Source: Mesorhizobium sp. M7A.F.Ca.US.008.03.1.1 (GTDB taxonomy: Bacteria; Pseudomonadota; Alphaproteobacteria; Rhizobiales; Rhizobiaceae). Taken from it: a DNA stretch of 64,000 nucleotides. The DNA is taken from assembly GCF_003997495.1 (NCBI RefSeq), contig NZ_RZRU01000001.1:558001-622000 (forward strand), written 5' to 3'. Positions within the stretch are counted from its first letter, which is position 1, and every line of letters starts with the position of its first letter. Of the stretch, positions 28,074 to 37,139 are shown piece after piece. Under the pieces are notes generated by a model that ran no database searches, had not been told where the DNA came from, and saw nothing but the letters and a program-made list of their open reading frames with translations. The position numbers and the translations under genes were made by a program.

Positions 28074-30443
28074 TCAGGAGCGTGGCTTGGTCTTTTGCGG
28101 ATCGTAGTGGGCGAAGGCGACGACGCGCGCCGGCAGCCGCTTGGCATGGCCGTCGAGCTTGCCGATTTCGACCTCGGTGCCAATGGCCGAATGAGTGACA
28201 TCGAGCCTGGCCAGGGCGATGGTCTTATTCAGCACCGGCGAGCGCATGCCCGACGTGACGACGCCGATCTGGGCGCGGCCGACATGCACGCAGTCGCCAT
28301 GGCCGACGTCGACATTGGCATCGATGTCGAGGCCGACCAGCTTCGTCTGCGGGTGCTCCTTGCGGCGGATCAGCGCCTCGCGCCCGATGAAATCGTCGGT
28401 CTTGCTCTTCAGCGGCACGGTGAAGCCGATGCCGGCCTCGAACGGATCGGTCTGGTCGGAGAATTCATAGCCGGCAAAGATCAGCCCGGCTTCGATGCGC
28501 ACCATGTCCAGCGCCTGCAGCCCCATCGGCTTCAGCCCATGCGGCTGGCCGGCCTCCCAGATGGCGTCGAAGACTTTTTCGGCATCGCGCGGATGGCACC
28601 AGATCTCGTAGCCGAGCTCGCCGGTGTAGCCGGTGCGCGAGACGACGACCGGGATGCCGTTGCCGCCACCGATGCGGGCGACGGCGAAGCGGAACCACTC
28701 GAGCTCGTCGATCGACGGCTGCAAAGGCGAAGTCCAGATCACTTCTCGCAGGATGTCGCGGCTCTTCGGACCCTGCACGGCGACATTGTGCATCTGGTCG
28801 GTGGAGGAACGCACCAGCACGTTGAGACCCAGCTTGGCGGCCGTCTCGCGCAGCCATTCGCCGGACAGATCGTCGCCGCCGACCCAGCGGAAATTGTCCT
28901 TGCCGAGCCGCAGCAGCGTGCCGTCGTCGATCATGCCGCCATGCTCGTAGCACATCGCTGAATAGACCACCTGGCCGACGCCAAGTTTCTTGACGTCGCG
29001 GGTCAGCGTGTACTGCAGCAGCGCTTCGGAATCCGGGCCGGTGACCTCGAATTTGCGCAGCGGCGACAGGTCCATGATCACCGCGTCCTGCCGGCAGGCC
29101 CAGTATTCGGCGATCGGCCCGTCCTTGGCGAAGGAATTGGCGAGCCAATAGCCCTTGTACTCCTGAAAGTTACGGGTTTGCTTGGCAAAGCTCGAATGAA
29201 AAGCTGTCTCGCGGGTCATTTTCGGTTCCGAATCGGGCGTCATGCGTCTGGCGATCGCTCGCGAGAATTTGTGCTGGCCGGAATAGGTCCGCACATAGAT
29301 GTCGGTCGGGTTCCAGCCATTGGCCGGCGTCGTGTCGTCGGGGCAGGCGGAGGAAACGCAGACGATGTCGGTGAGCGCCCTGAGCAGCACATAGTCGCCC
29401 GACCGCGACCATGGCTCATCGGACACCATGACGCCATGCGCGTCGATCGCCGTGTTGAAGAAGAAGTTGATCGCCATCCAGCCCGCGCGCGGCGTGACGC
29501 CTTTGTCCAACAACGCGCGATTGAAGTTCTCCGAGCAGTTGGTGTGGCCGGGGTAGCCGATGTCGTCATAATATTTGGCCGCGCAGGCGAGCGCGAACGC
29601 GTCGTGCCGGCCGCATGTGTCCTGTACCACCTCGACCAGCGGCTCCATGTCCTGGTCATAATATTTGGAATGCAGGCCGGGCATCGGGTAGCTCGCACCC
29701 ATCAGCGTGCGCGTCGTCGTCACGTCGAGCGGATGATCCAGACCCCTGTCCAGCTTACGCGCCGAAAAGCACTGGAAGTCAGTGCATTGGCGACCGTCGA
29801 CATCGATGATCTGCAGATAGTCGCCCGCCTTGACGAAATAGGCCTCCGCGGTCGCCGAATGGACGCGCAAATCGAGCACCGGATCGGCCAGCGGATCGGC
29901 CAGCTGCGATTTCGCCGCCGGACGGATCGTGGCGCGGCGGACGATGGCGGTCAGCGGCGTCGCTGTGTCATGGCCATCGACCAGCATAGGCCCGCCAGGG
30001 GCGGCGATGACCATCGAGCCGTCTCGCGCAATCGTGAAGGCCTGTTCGGTGCCGGCCGGTGTGGCGCCGCCGAAGACGCGCACCGCCTTGGCCTGACCAA
30101 GCTGCACCTGCCGGCGCGCGAGCCCGCTCCGTAGGGATGCGAGGCTGTCGTCACTCTCTATGAGCAGCGCCTTGATGCCAGCAGCGTTGCTGTTTGATGC
30201 TTCCCCAAAAATGCCGGGATCGGTCGCGCCGGTCCTGTCCCAGGCCAGCAACTCGCAGGCTTGGCCACCCTCGACATTGCGCACGGTGACCGTGTCGCCG
30301 GCTTCGATCTCGATGAGCACCGCGCCATTGCCCTGGATCGTATAACGCTCCATGCCCGGCGGCAGCGCGATCTGGCCGGGCCTCAGGATGAGGCTCGGCC
30401 GGGGCGGTCCGGCAGCAATTGCGGGGTAGGGCGACTGGCTCAT
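28074..30443 (-). CDS. tdm: Trimethylamine N-oxide demethylase (TMAO aldolase)
   Basis: The 789-residue cytoplasmic enzyme would split TMAO into dimethylamine and formaldehyde without an external reductant. Its layout is that of Tdm: a DUF1989 region (about residues 20-410) followed by a GcvT-like tetrahydrofolate-binding domain (about 420-780). The DUF1989 part contains conserved cysteines in QDTCGRHD, GHTNCSENF and CVSSACPDD, consistent with the reported zinc site. The GcvT part shows VTGPDSEALLQYTLTRDV and SRTGYTGELGYEIW and probably captures formaldehyde on tetrahydrofolate. The neighbouring tmm, dmm, gmaS, mgs and mgd genes supply the steps before and after. A plain sarcosine or glycine-cleavage role is less likely because of the DUF1989 half. 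Confidence 0.92.
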   Translation of the reverse strand: MSQSPYPAIAAGPPRPSLILRPGQIALPPGMERYTIQGNGAVLIEIEAGDTVTVRNVEGGQACELLAWDRTGATDPGIFGEASNSNAAGIKALLIESDDSLASLRSGLARRQVQLGQAKAVRVFGGATPAGTEQAFTIARDGSMVIAAPGGPMLVDGHDTATPLTAIVRRATIRPAAKSQLADPLADPVLDLRVHSATAEAYFVKAGDYLQIIDVDGRQCTDFQCFSARKLDRGLDHPLDVTTTRTLMGASYPMPGLHSKYYDQDMEPLVEVVQDTCGRHDAFALACAAKYYDDIGYPGHTNCSENFNRALLDKGVTPRAGWMAINFFFNTAIDAHGVMVSDEPWSRSGDYVLLRALTDIVCVSSACPDDTTPANGWNPTDIYVRTYSGQHKFSRAIARRMTPDSEPKMTRETAFHSSFAKQTRNFQEYKGYWLANSFAKDGPIAEYWACRQDAVIMDLSPLRKFEVTGPDSEALLQYTLTRDVKKLGVGQVVYSAMCYEHGGMIDDGTLLRLGKDNFRWVGGDDLSGEWLRETAAKLGLNVLVRSSTDQMHNVAVQGPKSRDILREVIWTSPLQPSIDELEWFRFAVARIGGGNGIPVVVSRTGYTGELGYEIWCHPRDAEKVFDAIWEAGQPHGLKPMGLQALDMVRIEAGLIFAGYEFSDQTDPFEAGIGFTVPLKSKTDDFIGREALIRRKEHPQTKLVGLDIDANVDVGHGDCVHVGRAQIGVVTSGMRSPVLNKTIALARLDVTHSAIGTEVEIGKLDGHAKRLPARVVAFAHYDPQKTKPRS

Positions 30444-30478
30444 CTCAGCCTTGCGGTTCGAGAAACAAGTTTGCCTGT

Positions 30479-30497
30479 GTGTGAAATTATTTTAGCT
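30479..30497 (+). promoter_or_regulatory. Candidate island regulon site, tdm promoter
   Basis: GTGTGAAATTATTTTAGCT shares the core GTGAAATTnTTTT with the sites at 43606 and 49205. It lies 36-54 bases before the tdm start. Confidence 0.45.
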
Positions 30498-30542
30498 GCA
30501 AGAATAGCAGTGCGCGTGCGTTTGGCAAGGCGAAGCGCACTT

Positions 30543-30571
30543 CTTCCTTCTCCCACATGGGGAGAAGGAAG
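30543..30571. terminator. 12-bp hairpin between mgdD and tdm
   Basis: CTTCCTTCTCCC and GGGAGAAGGAAG pair perfectly around ACATG. It lies just after the mgdD stop in the direction of transcription. It lacks a U run, so it may be an attenuator, an RNA-stability element or a dispersed repeat rather than a classical terminator. Confidence 0.5.
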
Positions 30572-30584
30572 GGCGCGCACAACG

Positions 30585-31229
30585 CTACGCGAAATCCTCG
30601 GAATGGCTGATCGTAACGCCGTACTCCCCAGCCGAGTCGAGCATCGTATGCCAAAGGCTTTCAGCAAAGGTCGCGAACATCAGGAGGTTGAACGCGGGCA
30701 ATCCATCCTCCCGGTCGGCGCCGCGCCAGAGCGTGACGCTGGTGTGATCCATCGACGTCGCAGCGGCGGCACCAATCGGAAACGAGGCAGCATGCAGGTC
30801 GATCGACGACAGCTTGGCGAGCATGGCGCGCGCCTGGATTCCGGAGACGCTGATCAACGCGCGTGCGTGTGATTGATCCGACAACGAGGCAGACCCGGAC
30901 AATGCCGGCGCCAGTGTGTCCATCGCGTGCTTGCCGCCCTTCGACAGCACGAAGAACTGATCCGGCCCTGACCAGATCAGCGTGGCGTCCGGAGTTTGCA
31001 ACGCCTTTGGCGCATCCGGTGGCGCAACGCCGAAGCAGGCCTTGGCCGCTTTCGCCATGTCAGCCGCCTTACCGCGCCGCGCCATCACCTGGACGAGATC
31101 GAAGTTGCGGATCTCGGTCAGCGAGACGCCGGCCTCGATACCGCGTGCACCATGCGCACCGGTGACAAGCGCCTTTTCTAGCGGACTGCGAGGAGTCCAG
31201 GAAAAATCAACCACGCTGGCGCCCTCCAT
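30585..31229 (-). CDS. mgdD: N-methylglutamate dehydrogenase subunit D (SoxG-like)
   Basis: This is a 214-residue homologue of the gamma subunit of heterotetrameric sarcosine oxidase. Recognisable parts are RSPLEKALVTGAHGARGIEA at the start, LIWSGPDQFFVLSKGG and LSDQSHARALISVSG in the middle, and FAESLWHTMLDSAGEYG near the end. The start at 31229 overlaps the mgdC end by 23 bases. The upstream in-frame stretch is arginine/serine-rich and not conserved-looking, so it is left out. It belongs to the four-subunit flavoenzyme that oxidises N-methylglutamate. Confidence 0.9.
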   Translation of the reverse strand: MEGASVVDFSWTPRSPLEKALVTGAHGARGIEAGVSLTEIRNFDLVQVMARRGKAADMAKAAKACFGVAPPDAPKALQTPDATLIWSGPDQFFVLSKGGKHAMDTLAPALSGSASLSDQSHARALISVSGIQARAMLAKLSSIDLHAASFPIGAAAATSMDHTSVTLWRGADREDGLPAFNLLMFATFAESLWHTMLDSAGEYGVTISHSEDFA

Positions 31230-34191
31230 CCGGGTCGTAGAAGACGGGATTGCAGAGTTCGACGTCATAGTCTTCGCCGCGCAGCGGGTCATGCGCATGG
31301 ACGATCTCGCCGATGCGTTCGCGCCCGCGTTCGACAAGTGCGAGCCCGATCCACTGATCCAATGTCGGCGAGAAGCAGACCGAGGTGACATAGCCCTGGT
31401 CATTGCCGGGGCCGGGCGTCTGCCCCTTCGGGATGATGTGTGCGCCGGAGCGCAGCCGGCGTGCCTTGTCGACCGGTTTGATGCCGACAACGACCTGGCG
31501 ATCCGGCGCCACCAGCGCCTCGCGTCCGGCCATGACGCGGCCGATATAATCCTTCTTGGTCGACATCATCTTGCCGAGGCCGAGATCGGCCGCCGTCGTC
31601 GTGCCGCTCAGTTCCGGTCCGGCGATGTGGCCCTTTTCGACGCGCATGACGCCGAGCGCCTCGGTGCCGTAGGGCGTCACGCCGAATGGCGCTCCGGCCA
31701 GCATCAGATTGCGCGCCATGGCATCGCCGAAGCGCGCCGGTACCGAGATCTCGAACGCCATCTCGCCTGAGAATGAGATGCGGAACAGCCGCGCCTTGAG
31801 GCCGCCGCGCAGGGCGACTTCGCGTGCGCCCATGAAGGGAAAACCCTCGTTGGAAAGATCCTCGGCCGGGTCGACGATTTCCCTGAGCAGGTCGCGTGTC
31901 TTCGGCCCGGCGATCGAGAATTGCGCCCACTGGTCGGAGACGGAAGTGAGCTGCACGTCGAGCTCCGGGAACAGCACCTGGCGGCAGAATTCGAGATGCT
32001 GCATCACCAGCCCGGCCTTGGCCGTGGTGGTGGTGAGAAAATAGTGGTCCTCGGCCAGCCGCGACGTCGTGCCGTCGTCATAGACGATGCCGTCCTCGCG
32101 CAGCATCAGCCCGTAGCGGGCTTTGTCCACCGCAAGACTGGAGAAGGTGTTGATGTAGACGCGGTCGAGGAAGGCGCCGGCATCGGGGCCGTGCACGTCG
32201 ATCTTGCCGAGCGTCGAGACATCGCAGAAGCCCACGCCTGAGCGCACAGCCTTGACCTCCCGCGTGACCGATTCCAGCCAGTCCTTCTCGCCGGCGCGGG
32301 GGTACCACTGCGCCCGCTTCCACAGGCCGGTGTCGACAAAGATCGCGCCCTGTTCGACGGCCCAGTGATGTGACGGCGTCAGCCGCGTCGCATGGAAAGT
32401 CTCGTCGCGGTGATGGCCGGCGAAGGCGCCGATGGCGACCGGCACGTAAGGAGGCCGGTAGATCGTCGTGCCGGTCTCGGGGATCGAACGGCCGCTGACC
32501 GCAGCCATGATGGCGAGGCCGGCGACATTCGAGGTCTTGCCCTGGTCGGTGGCCATACCAAGCGTCGTGTAGCGCTTCAGGTGCTCGACCGATTCAAAGC
32601 CTTCGCGCTGGGCGAGCTCGATATCGGAAGCGGTGACATCGTGCTGGTAATCGACAAAGGCTTTTCCCTTGCCGGCCACGTGCCAGAGCGGGGCCAGCGA
32701 AAAAGCCTCGTCGTCGGCGACAGGTGCGATGCCCGCCTTGTCGTTGTGGCCCGTGTCATGCGCCGCTGTCGCGCCGGCGGCAAATCCCTGGCTCAGGCAG
32801 GCGCCGAGCCCGAAATCGCCGTTGGCGGCGCCCACGGCAACCATGCCTGGAGGGGCGCCATCCGGCACGAAGGCGGAGATGTCGTCGCTCCATTTCGGCC
32901 GGCCGCGATGGAAGGAGGTCAGCCCGACCGCCGGGTTCCAGCCGCCTGAAACGGCGAGGCCGTCGGCTTCGACCTCGGCGCGCGAGCCGCCGGTGAGCGA
33001 GACCGCGATTTTCCTGACGCCATCCTTGCCGCCATCGACGCCGCTGACGGAACCGTGCAGCACCGGGAAGCCGCCCTTGGAGGCCAGCGAACGATGCGCC
33101 GGCGATACTTCGGGCCGTGCGTCGATGACCGCCGCGATCTGCAGGCCGGCACCGAGTGCCGTCTCGACCGTGCGCCAGCCATCCTCATTGTTGGTGAACA
33201 GCGCGATGCGTTTGGCCGGCGTTGCGGCGTAGCGCGCGACATAGGTGCGCATGGCGGACGCCATCATCACACCGGGCGTGTCGTTGCCGGCGAAAACGAT
33301 CGGCCGTTCGATGGCGCCGGCCGCGACGACGCAGCGCTTGGCCACGATCCGCCACAGGCGCTGGCGCACCTGGTGCTCGGGCGGCGAGGGCAAATGGTCG
33401 CTGACCCGCTCGATCGCGCCATAGGTACCGCCATCATAGACACCGAACAGCGTCGTGCGGGTCGTGATGCGGACATCAGGCATTGCCGCGAGTTCGTCCA
33501 ACGTCTTCGAAAGCCATGCGGCTGCCGGCAGGCCGTCTATGGTGCCGCCGTCCGACAGCAGACGGCCGCCGAGCGTGAAATCTTCCTCGCACAGGATGAC
33601 GCGGGCGCCAGAGCGGCCGGCTGCCAATGCCGCGGCCAAACCGGCCGGACCTGAACCGGCGATCAGCACATCGCAATGTGCCCAAGCCTTGTCGTAGTGG
33701 TCGGGATCGGCGACGCCGGCGGCGCGTCCGAGGCCGGCAGCGCGGCGGATCGCCGGTTCGTAGATCGCTTCCCAGAATTTCGCCGGCCACATGAAGGTCT
33801 TGTAGTAGAAGCCGGCGACGAAGATCGGCGCGAACAGCTGGTTGACTGACATCACGTCATGGCGCAGCGACGGCCAGCGGTTCTGGCTGGCGGCCTCGAG
33901 CCCGTCATAGAGTTCGGCCGTCGTCGCCTTGGTGTTCGGCTCGCGCCGTGCGCCGGTGCGCAACTCGACCAGTGCGTTTGGCTCTTCCGAACCTGATGTC
34001 AGGATGCCGCGCGGGCGATGGTATTTGAACGAGCGGCCGACCAGCTTGACGCCATTGGCGATCAGCGCCGAGGCGAGCGTGTCGCCCTGGAAGCCGGAGA
34101 AAGCCTTGCCGTCGAAACGGAAGTTCAGTGGTGCCGAGCGGTCGACAAGGCCGCCATTGCTCAGCCGATGTGTCTGCGCGCTGGCCATCAC
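31207..34191 (-). CDS. mgdC: N-methylglutamate dehydrogenase subunit C (SoxA-like)
   Basis: The 994-residue large subunit is like the alpha subunit of sarcosine oxidase. Order of domains: an N-terminal ferredoxin-like region (GDTLASALIANGVKLVGRSF), a dinucleotide-binding fold with GSGPAGLAAALAAGRSGA near residue 177, and a C-terminal GcvT domain from about residue 610. The last would pass the methylene group to tetrahydrofolate. It overlaps mgdB by four bases. The genes gmaS and mgsABC upstream make N-methylglutamate, not sarcosine, the likely substrate; sarcosine oxidase cannot be fully excluded from sequence alone. Confidence 0.93.
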   Translation of the reverse strand: MMASAQTHRLSNGGLVDRSAPLNFRFDGKAFSGFQGDTLASALIANGVKLVGRSFKYHRPRGILTSGSEEPNALVELRTGARREPNTKATTAELYDGLEAASQNRWPSLRHDVMSVNQLFAPIFVAGFYYKTFMWPAKFWEAIYEPAIRRAAGLGRAAGVADPDHYDKAWAHCDVLIAGSGPAGLAAALAAGRSGARVILCEEDFTLGGRLLSDGGTIDGLPAAAWLSKTLDELAAMPDVRITTRTTLFGVYDGGTYGAIERVSDHLPSPPEHQVRQRLWRIVAKRCVVAAGAIERPIVFAGNDTPGVMMASAMRTYVARYAATPAKRIALFTNNEDGWRTVETALGAGLQIAAVIDARPEVSPAHRSLASKGGFPVLHGSVSGVDGGKDGVRKIAVSLTGGSRAEVEADGLAVSGGWNPAVGLTSFHRGRPKWSDDISAFVPDGAPPGMVAVGAANGDFGLGACLSQGFAAGATAAHDTGHNDKAGIAPVADDEAFSLAPLWHVAGKGKAFVDYQHDVTASDIELAQREGFESVEHLKRYTTLGMATDQGKTSNVAGLAIMAAVSGRSIPETGTTIYRPPYVPVAIGAFAGHHRDETFHATRLTPSHHWAVEQGAIFVDTGLWKRAQWYPRAGEKDWLESVTREVKAVRSGVGFCDVSTLGKIDVHGPDAGAFLDRVYINTFSSLAVDKARYGLMLREDGIVYDDGTTSRLAEDHYFLTTTTAKAGLVMQHLEFCRQVLFPELDVQLTSVSDQWAQFSIAGPKTRDLLREIVDPAEDLSNEGFPFMGAREVALRGGLKARLFRISFSGEMAFEISVPARFGDAMARNLMLAGAPFGVTPYGTEALGVMRVEKGHIAGPELSGTTTAADLGLGKMMSTKKDYIGRVMAGREALVAPDRQVVVGIKPVDKARRLRSGAHIIPKGQTPGPGNDQGYVTSVCFSPTLDQWIGLALVERGRERIGEIVHAHDPLRGEDYDVELCNPVFYDPDGGRQRG

Positions 34192-34463
34192 GCACCAACC
34201 TTGGCGGCGCCGGCACCCGCCGCCGGCTCAACGGCGGAAATCTCGTGCGTCAGCGTGTTGCGGCTGACCTTCAGCCAGGCCCGGCAACCACCGCCATGGT
34301 ACCAGTATTCGCTGGTCGCGCCGGCGACATTGTCGCGCAGATAGACATAGTCGAAGACCTCGTCTTCCGAGGCGCCGGCCACCGGCCGCACAGGCTTGGC
34401 GTCGCCGAGATAGGTGAACTCGCCGAGTTCCCGTTCGCCGCAGAAAGGACAGACAATCCGCAT
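34188..34463 (-). CDS. mgdB: N-methylglutamate dehydrogenase subunit B (SoxD-like)
   Basis: The 91-residue delta-type subunit begins CPFCGERELGEFTYLGDA and ends in a region with YWYHGGGCRAWLKVSRNT. The cysteines and histidine are those that bind zinc in SoxD proteins. It lies between mgdA and mgdC, overlapping mgdC by four bases. Confidence 0.95.
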   Translation of the reverse strand: MRIVCPFCGERELGEFTYLGDAKPVRPVAGASEDEVFDYVYLRDNVAGATSEYWYHGGGCRAWLKVSRNTLTHEISAVEPAAGAGAAKVGA

Positions 34464-34480
34464 TTTCTTCTAAACCGCCT

Positions 34481-35734
34481 TCAATGCAGGTTCGGTTGGG
34501 CGCCCTGGCCCTTTTCGTCGATCATGGCGCCAGTCCGGAACCGGTCGAGGCGGAACCGTGCCGCCTCCTTGTGGGATTCGTCGCGGGCCAGCAGGTGGGC
34601 AAAGACAAAGCCCGAGCCTGGTGTCGCCTTGAAGCCGCCATAGCACCAGCCGGCGTTGATAAAGAGCCCGTCCACCGGCGTCTTGTCGATGATCGGCGAG
34701 CCGTCCATCGACATGTCCATGATCCCGCCCCACTGGCGCAGCAGGCGTACGCGGCCGATCATCGGCATCAGCGCCATGCCGCCTTCGCAGACGTCCTCCA
34801 TCACGGGCATGTTGCCGCGCTGAGCGTAGGAATTGTAGCCGTCTATATCGCCGCCGAAGACCAGCCCGCCCTTGTCGGACTGGCTGACATAGAAATGGCC
34901 GGCGCCGAAGGTCATGACACCAGGGATGAGCGGCTTGATCGCCTCGGAGACGAAGGCCTGCAGCACATGGCTTTCGATCGGCAGGCGCAGACCGGCCATC
35001 GCCGCGACGCGTGACGAACTGCCGGCGACAGCCATGCCGACCTTGCCGGCGCCGATCTTGCCGCGGGATGTCTCGACGCCGGTCACCTTGCCATTGGCGT
35101 CTCTGACAAAACCGGTGACTTCGCAGTTCTGGATGATGTCGACACCGAGCGCGCTTGCCGCATGCGCGTAGCCCCAGACCACCGCATCGTGACGCGCCGT
35201 GCCGCCGCGCCGCTGCAACAGCCCGCCTTGCACGGGGAAGCGTGCGTTGTCGAAGTTCAAGAACGGGATCATCTTCCTGACCGCGGCGAGGTCGAGCAGT
35301 TCGGCATCGATGCCATTGATGCGCATGGTGTTGCCGCGCCGCGCATAGGCGTCGCGCTGTGCGTCGGAGTGGTAGAGGTTGATGACGCCGCGCTGGCTGA
35401 CCATCGTGTTGTAGTTGAGATCCTGCTCCATCCTTTCCCACAGCTTCATCGACAGTTCGTAGAAGCCAGTGTTGCCGGGCAGGCCGTAATTGGAGCGGAT
35501 GATGGTGGTGTTGCGGCCAGCATTGCCGGAGCCGATCCAGCCCTTTTCGAGCACGGCGACATTCTTGATGCCGTACTCGCTGGCCAGGAACCATGCGGTG
35601 GCCAGGCCGTGGCCGCCGCCGCCGATGATCACCACGTCGTAGCGGTCCTTCGGCGTGGCATCGCGCCAGGTGCGTTGCCAGTTCTTGTGGCCGGACAGGG
35701 CGGCGCGGGCGAGCGAGAAGATAGAATATTTCAT
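34481..35734 (-). CDS. mgdA: N-methylglutamate dehydrogenase subunit A (SoxB-like)
   Basis: The 417-residue FAD enzyme of the D-amino-acid oxidase fold is the catalytic subunit. The FAD motif DVVIIGGGGHGLATAWFLA is at residues 33-51. Further recognised parts are LEKGWIGSGNAGRNTTIIRS (flavin attachment and binding region in SoxB) and NAGWCYGGFKATPGSG near the C-terminus. It starts 36 bases after gmaS and is the first mgd gene of the operon. Confidence 0.93.
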   Translation of the reverse strand: MKYSIFSLARAALSGHKNWQRTWRDATPKDRYDVVIIGGGGHGLATAWFLASEYGIKNVAVLEKGWIGSGNAGRNTTIIRSNYGLPGNTGFYELSMKLWERMEQDLNYNTMVSQRGVINLYHSDAQRDAYARRGNTMRINGIDAELLDLAAVRKMIPFLNFDNARFPVQGGLLQRRGGTARHDAVVWGYAHAASALGVDIIQNCEVTGFVRDANGKVTGVETSRGKIGAGKVGMAVAGSSSRVAAMAGLRLPIESHVLQAFVSEAIKPLIPGVMTFGAGHFYVSQSDKGGLVFGGDIDGYNSYAQRGNMPVMEDVCEGGMALMPMIGRVRLLRQWGGIMDMSMDGSPIIDKTPVDGLFINAGWCYGGFKATPGSGFVFAHLLARDESHKEAARFRLDRFRTGAMIDEKGQGAQPNLH

Positions 35735-35770
35735 CAGTTCATTCCGAGGTCGCTCGCACCGCTGGGTCCA

Positions 35771-37078
35771 CTAGATGTCCAGCGTGTGGTCGCGCTCCCA
35801 TTGCGTGAAGTGCGAAGCATAGGAATTCCATTCCTGGTGCTTCAGCTTTAGGTAGGCCGACGAGAATTCCTCACCCAGCGCCGCCTTGAGCGATTTGTCC
35901 TTGTCGAACTCGCGCAAGGCGTCGAGCAGGTTGAGCGGCAGCTTCGGTGCGCCCTTCACCGTATGGCCGTGCTGGTACATGTCGATGTCGTAGCGCTTGC
36001 CGGGATCGGCCTTCGAGCGGATGCCGTCGAGGCCGGCCGCGATGATGACCGCCTGCAGGAGGTACGGGTTGGCAGCACCATCCGGCAGGCGAAGCTCGAA
36101 GCGGCCGGGGCCGGGCACGCGCACCATGTGGGTGCGGTTGTTGCCGGTCCAGGTCACCGTGTTCGGCGCCCAGGTCGCGCCCGAAATGGTGCGCGGCGCG
36201 TTGATGCGCTTGTAGGAGTTGACCGTCGGGTTGGTGATCGCGGCCAGTGCGGAGGCATGCTTCATGATGCCACCGAGGAAATTCCGGCCCTTGGCCGACA
36301 GGCCGAGCTCCATCGCATTGTCGGCGAAGACGTTGGTCTTGCCGGCCTTGTCCCAGACCGAGATATGGGCATGGCAGCCATTGCCGGTCAGGCCCTGGAA
36401 GGGCTTGGGCATGAAGGTCGCGCGCAGGCCGTGCTTTTCCGCGATCGACTTGACCATGAACTTGAAGAACGAGTGCTTGTCGGCGGTGGCCAGCGCGTCG
36501 TCGAAGGCCCAGTTCATCTCGAACTGGCCGTTGGCGTCCTCGTGGTCGTTCTGGTAGGCGCCCCAGCCGAGCGCCAGCATATGGTCGCAGATTTCGGCGA
36601 TGACGTCGTAGCGCCGCATCACCGCCTGCTGGTCGTAGCAGGGCTTTGAGGCCGTGTCGTACTCGTCGGAAATCGTCTTGCCGTCCGGCGAGATCAGGAA
36701 GAACTCGGCCTCGACGCCGGTCTTGACGTGCATGCCGTCGCTGGCGGCTTCCGCGATCAGCCGCTTCAGCGTGTTGCGCGGCGCCTGGTCGACCTCCTTG
36801 TCGTCCATGATGCAGTTGGCGGCGACCCAGGCCACTTCCGGCTTCCACGGCAGCTGGATCACCGAAGCCGGATCCGGCACCGCCAGCATGTCGGGATGTG
36901 CCGGCGTCAGATCCAGCCAGGTGGCGAACCCGGCAAAGCCGGCGCCGTCCTTCTGCATGTCTGATATCGCCTGTGCCGGCACCAACTTGGCACGCTGACC
37001 ACTGAACAGGTCAGTGTAGGAAATCATGAAATATTTGACGTTTTTCGCCCTTGCGAATTCTGCAAGATCAACTGTCAC
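35771..37078 (-). CDS. gmaS: Gamma-glutamylmethylamide synthetase (type III glutamine synthetase-like)
   Basis: This 435-residue ATP-dependent ligase would join methylamine to glutamate. The glutamine synthetase fold shows the catalytic metal sites GVEAEFFL and HEDANGQFEMN, the ammonia/amine-site segment NGCHAHIS, and the ATP/glutamate segments NRTHMVRVP and RFELRLPDGAANPYL. Such GlnT-like sequences inside an mgs/mgd cluster are GmaS, the marker gene of the N-methylglutamate pathway. Ordinary glutamine synthetase would normally sit beside a PII gene. The start is at 37078. Confidence 0.93.
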   Translation of the reverse strand: MTVDLAEFARAKNVKYFMISYTDLFSGQRAKLVPAQAISDMQKDGAGFAGFATWLDLTPAHPDMLAVPDPASVIQLPWKPEVAWVAANCIMDDKEVDQAPRNTLKRLIAEAASDGMHVKTGVEAEFFLISPDGKTISDEYDTASKPCYDQQAVMRRYDVIAEICDHMLALGWGAYQNDHEDANGQFEMNWAFDDALATADKHSFFKFMVKSIAEKHGLRATFMPKPFQGLTGNGCHAHISVWDKAGKTNVFADNAMELGLSAKGRNFLGGIMKHASALAAITNPTVNSYKRINAPRTISGATWAPNTVTWTGNNRTHMVRVPGPGRFELRLPDGAANPYLLQAVIIAAGLDGIRSKADPGKRYDIDMYQHGHTVKGAPKLPLNLLDALREFDKDKSLKAALGEEFSSAYLKLKHQEWNSYASHFTQWERDHTLDI

Positions 37079-37139
37079 GGAAGTTCCCCATTTTTTGTCG
37101 ATTGTGGCCCCAGAGCGTGTGGTTTCGGCCCTTCGTTGA

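Noticed and set aside
30543..30571. Considered as part of a CRISPR array or a small RNA gene
   Set aside because: It is a single hairpin without spaced repeats or a promoter and terminator pair.
30585..35734. Reading the four Sox-like genes as a sarcosine oxidase operon
   Set aside because: They directly follow mgsABC and gmaS in one run, and no glyA or other sarcosine-pathway gene is present; N-methylglutamate dehydrogenase fits better.
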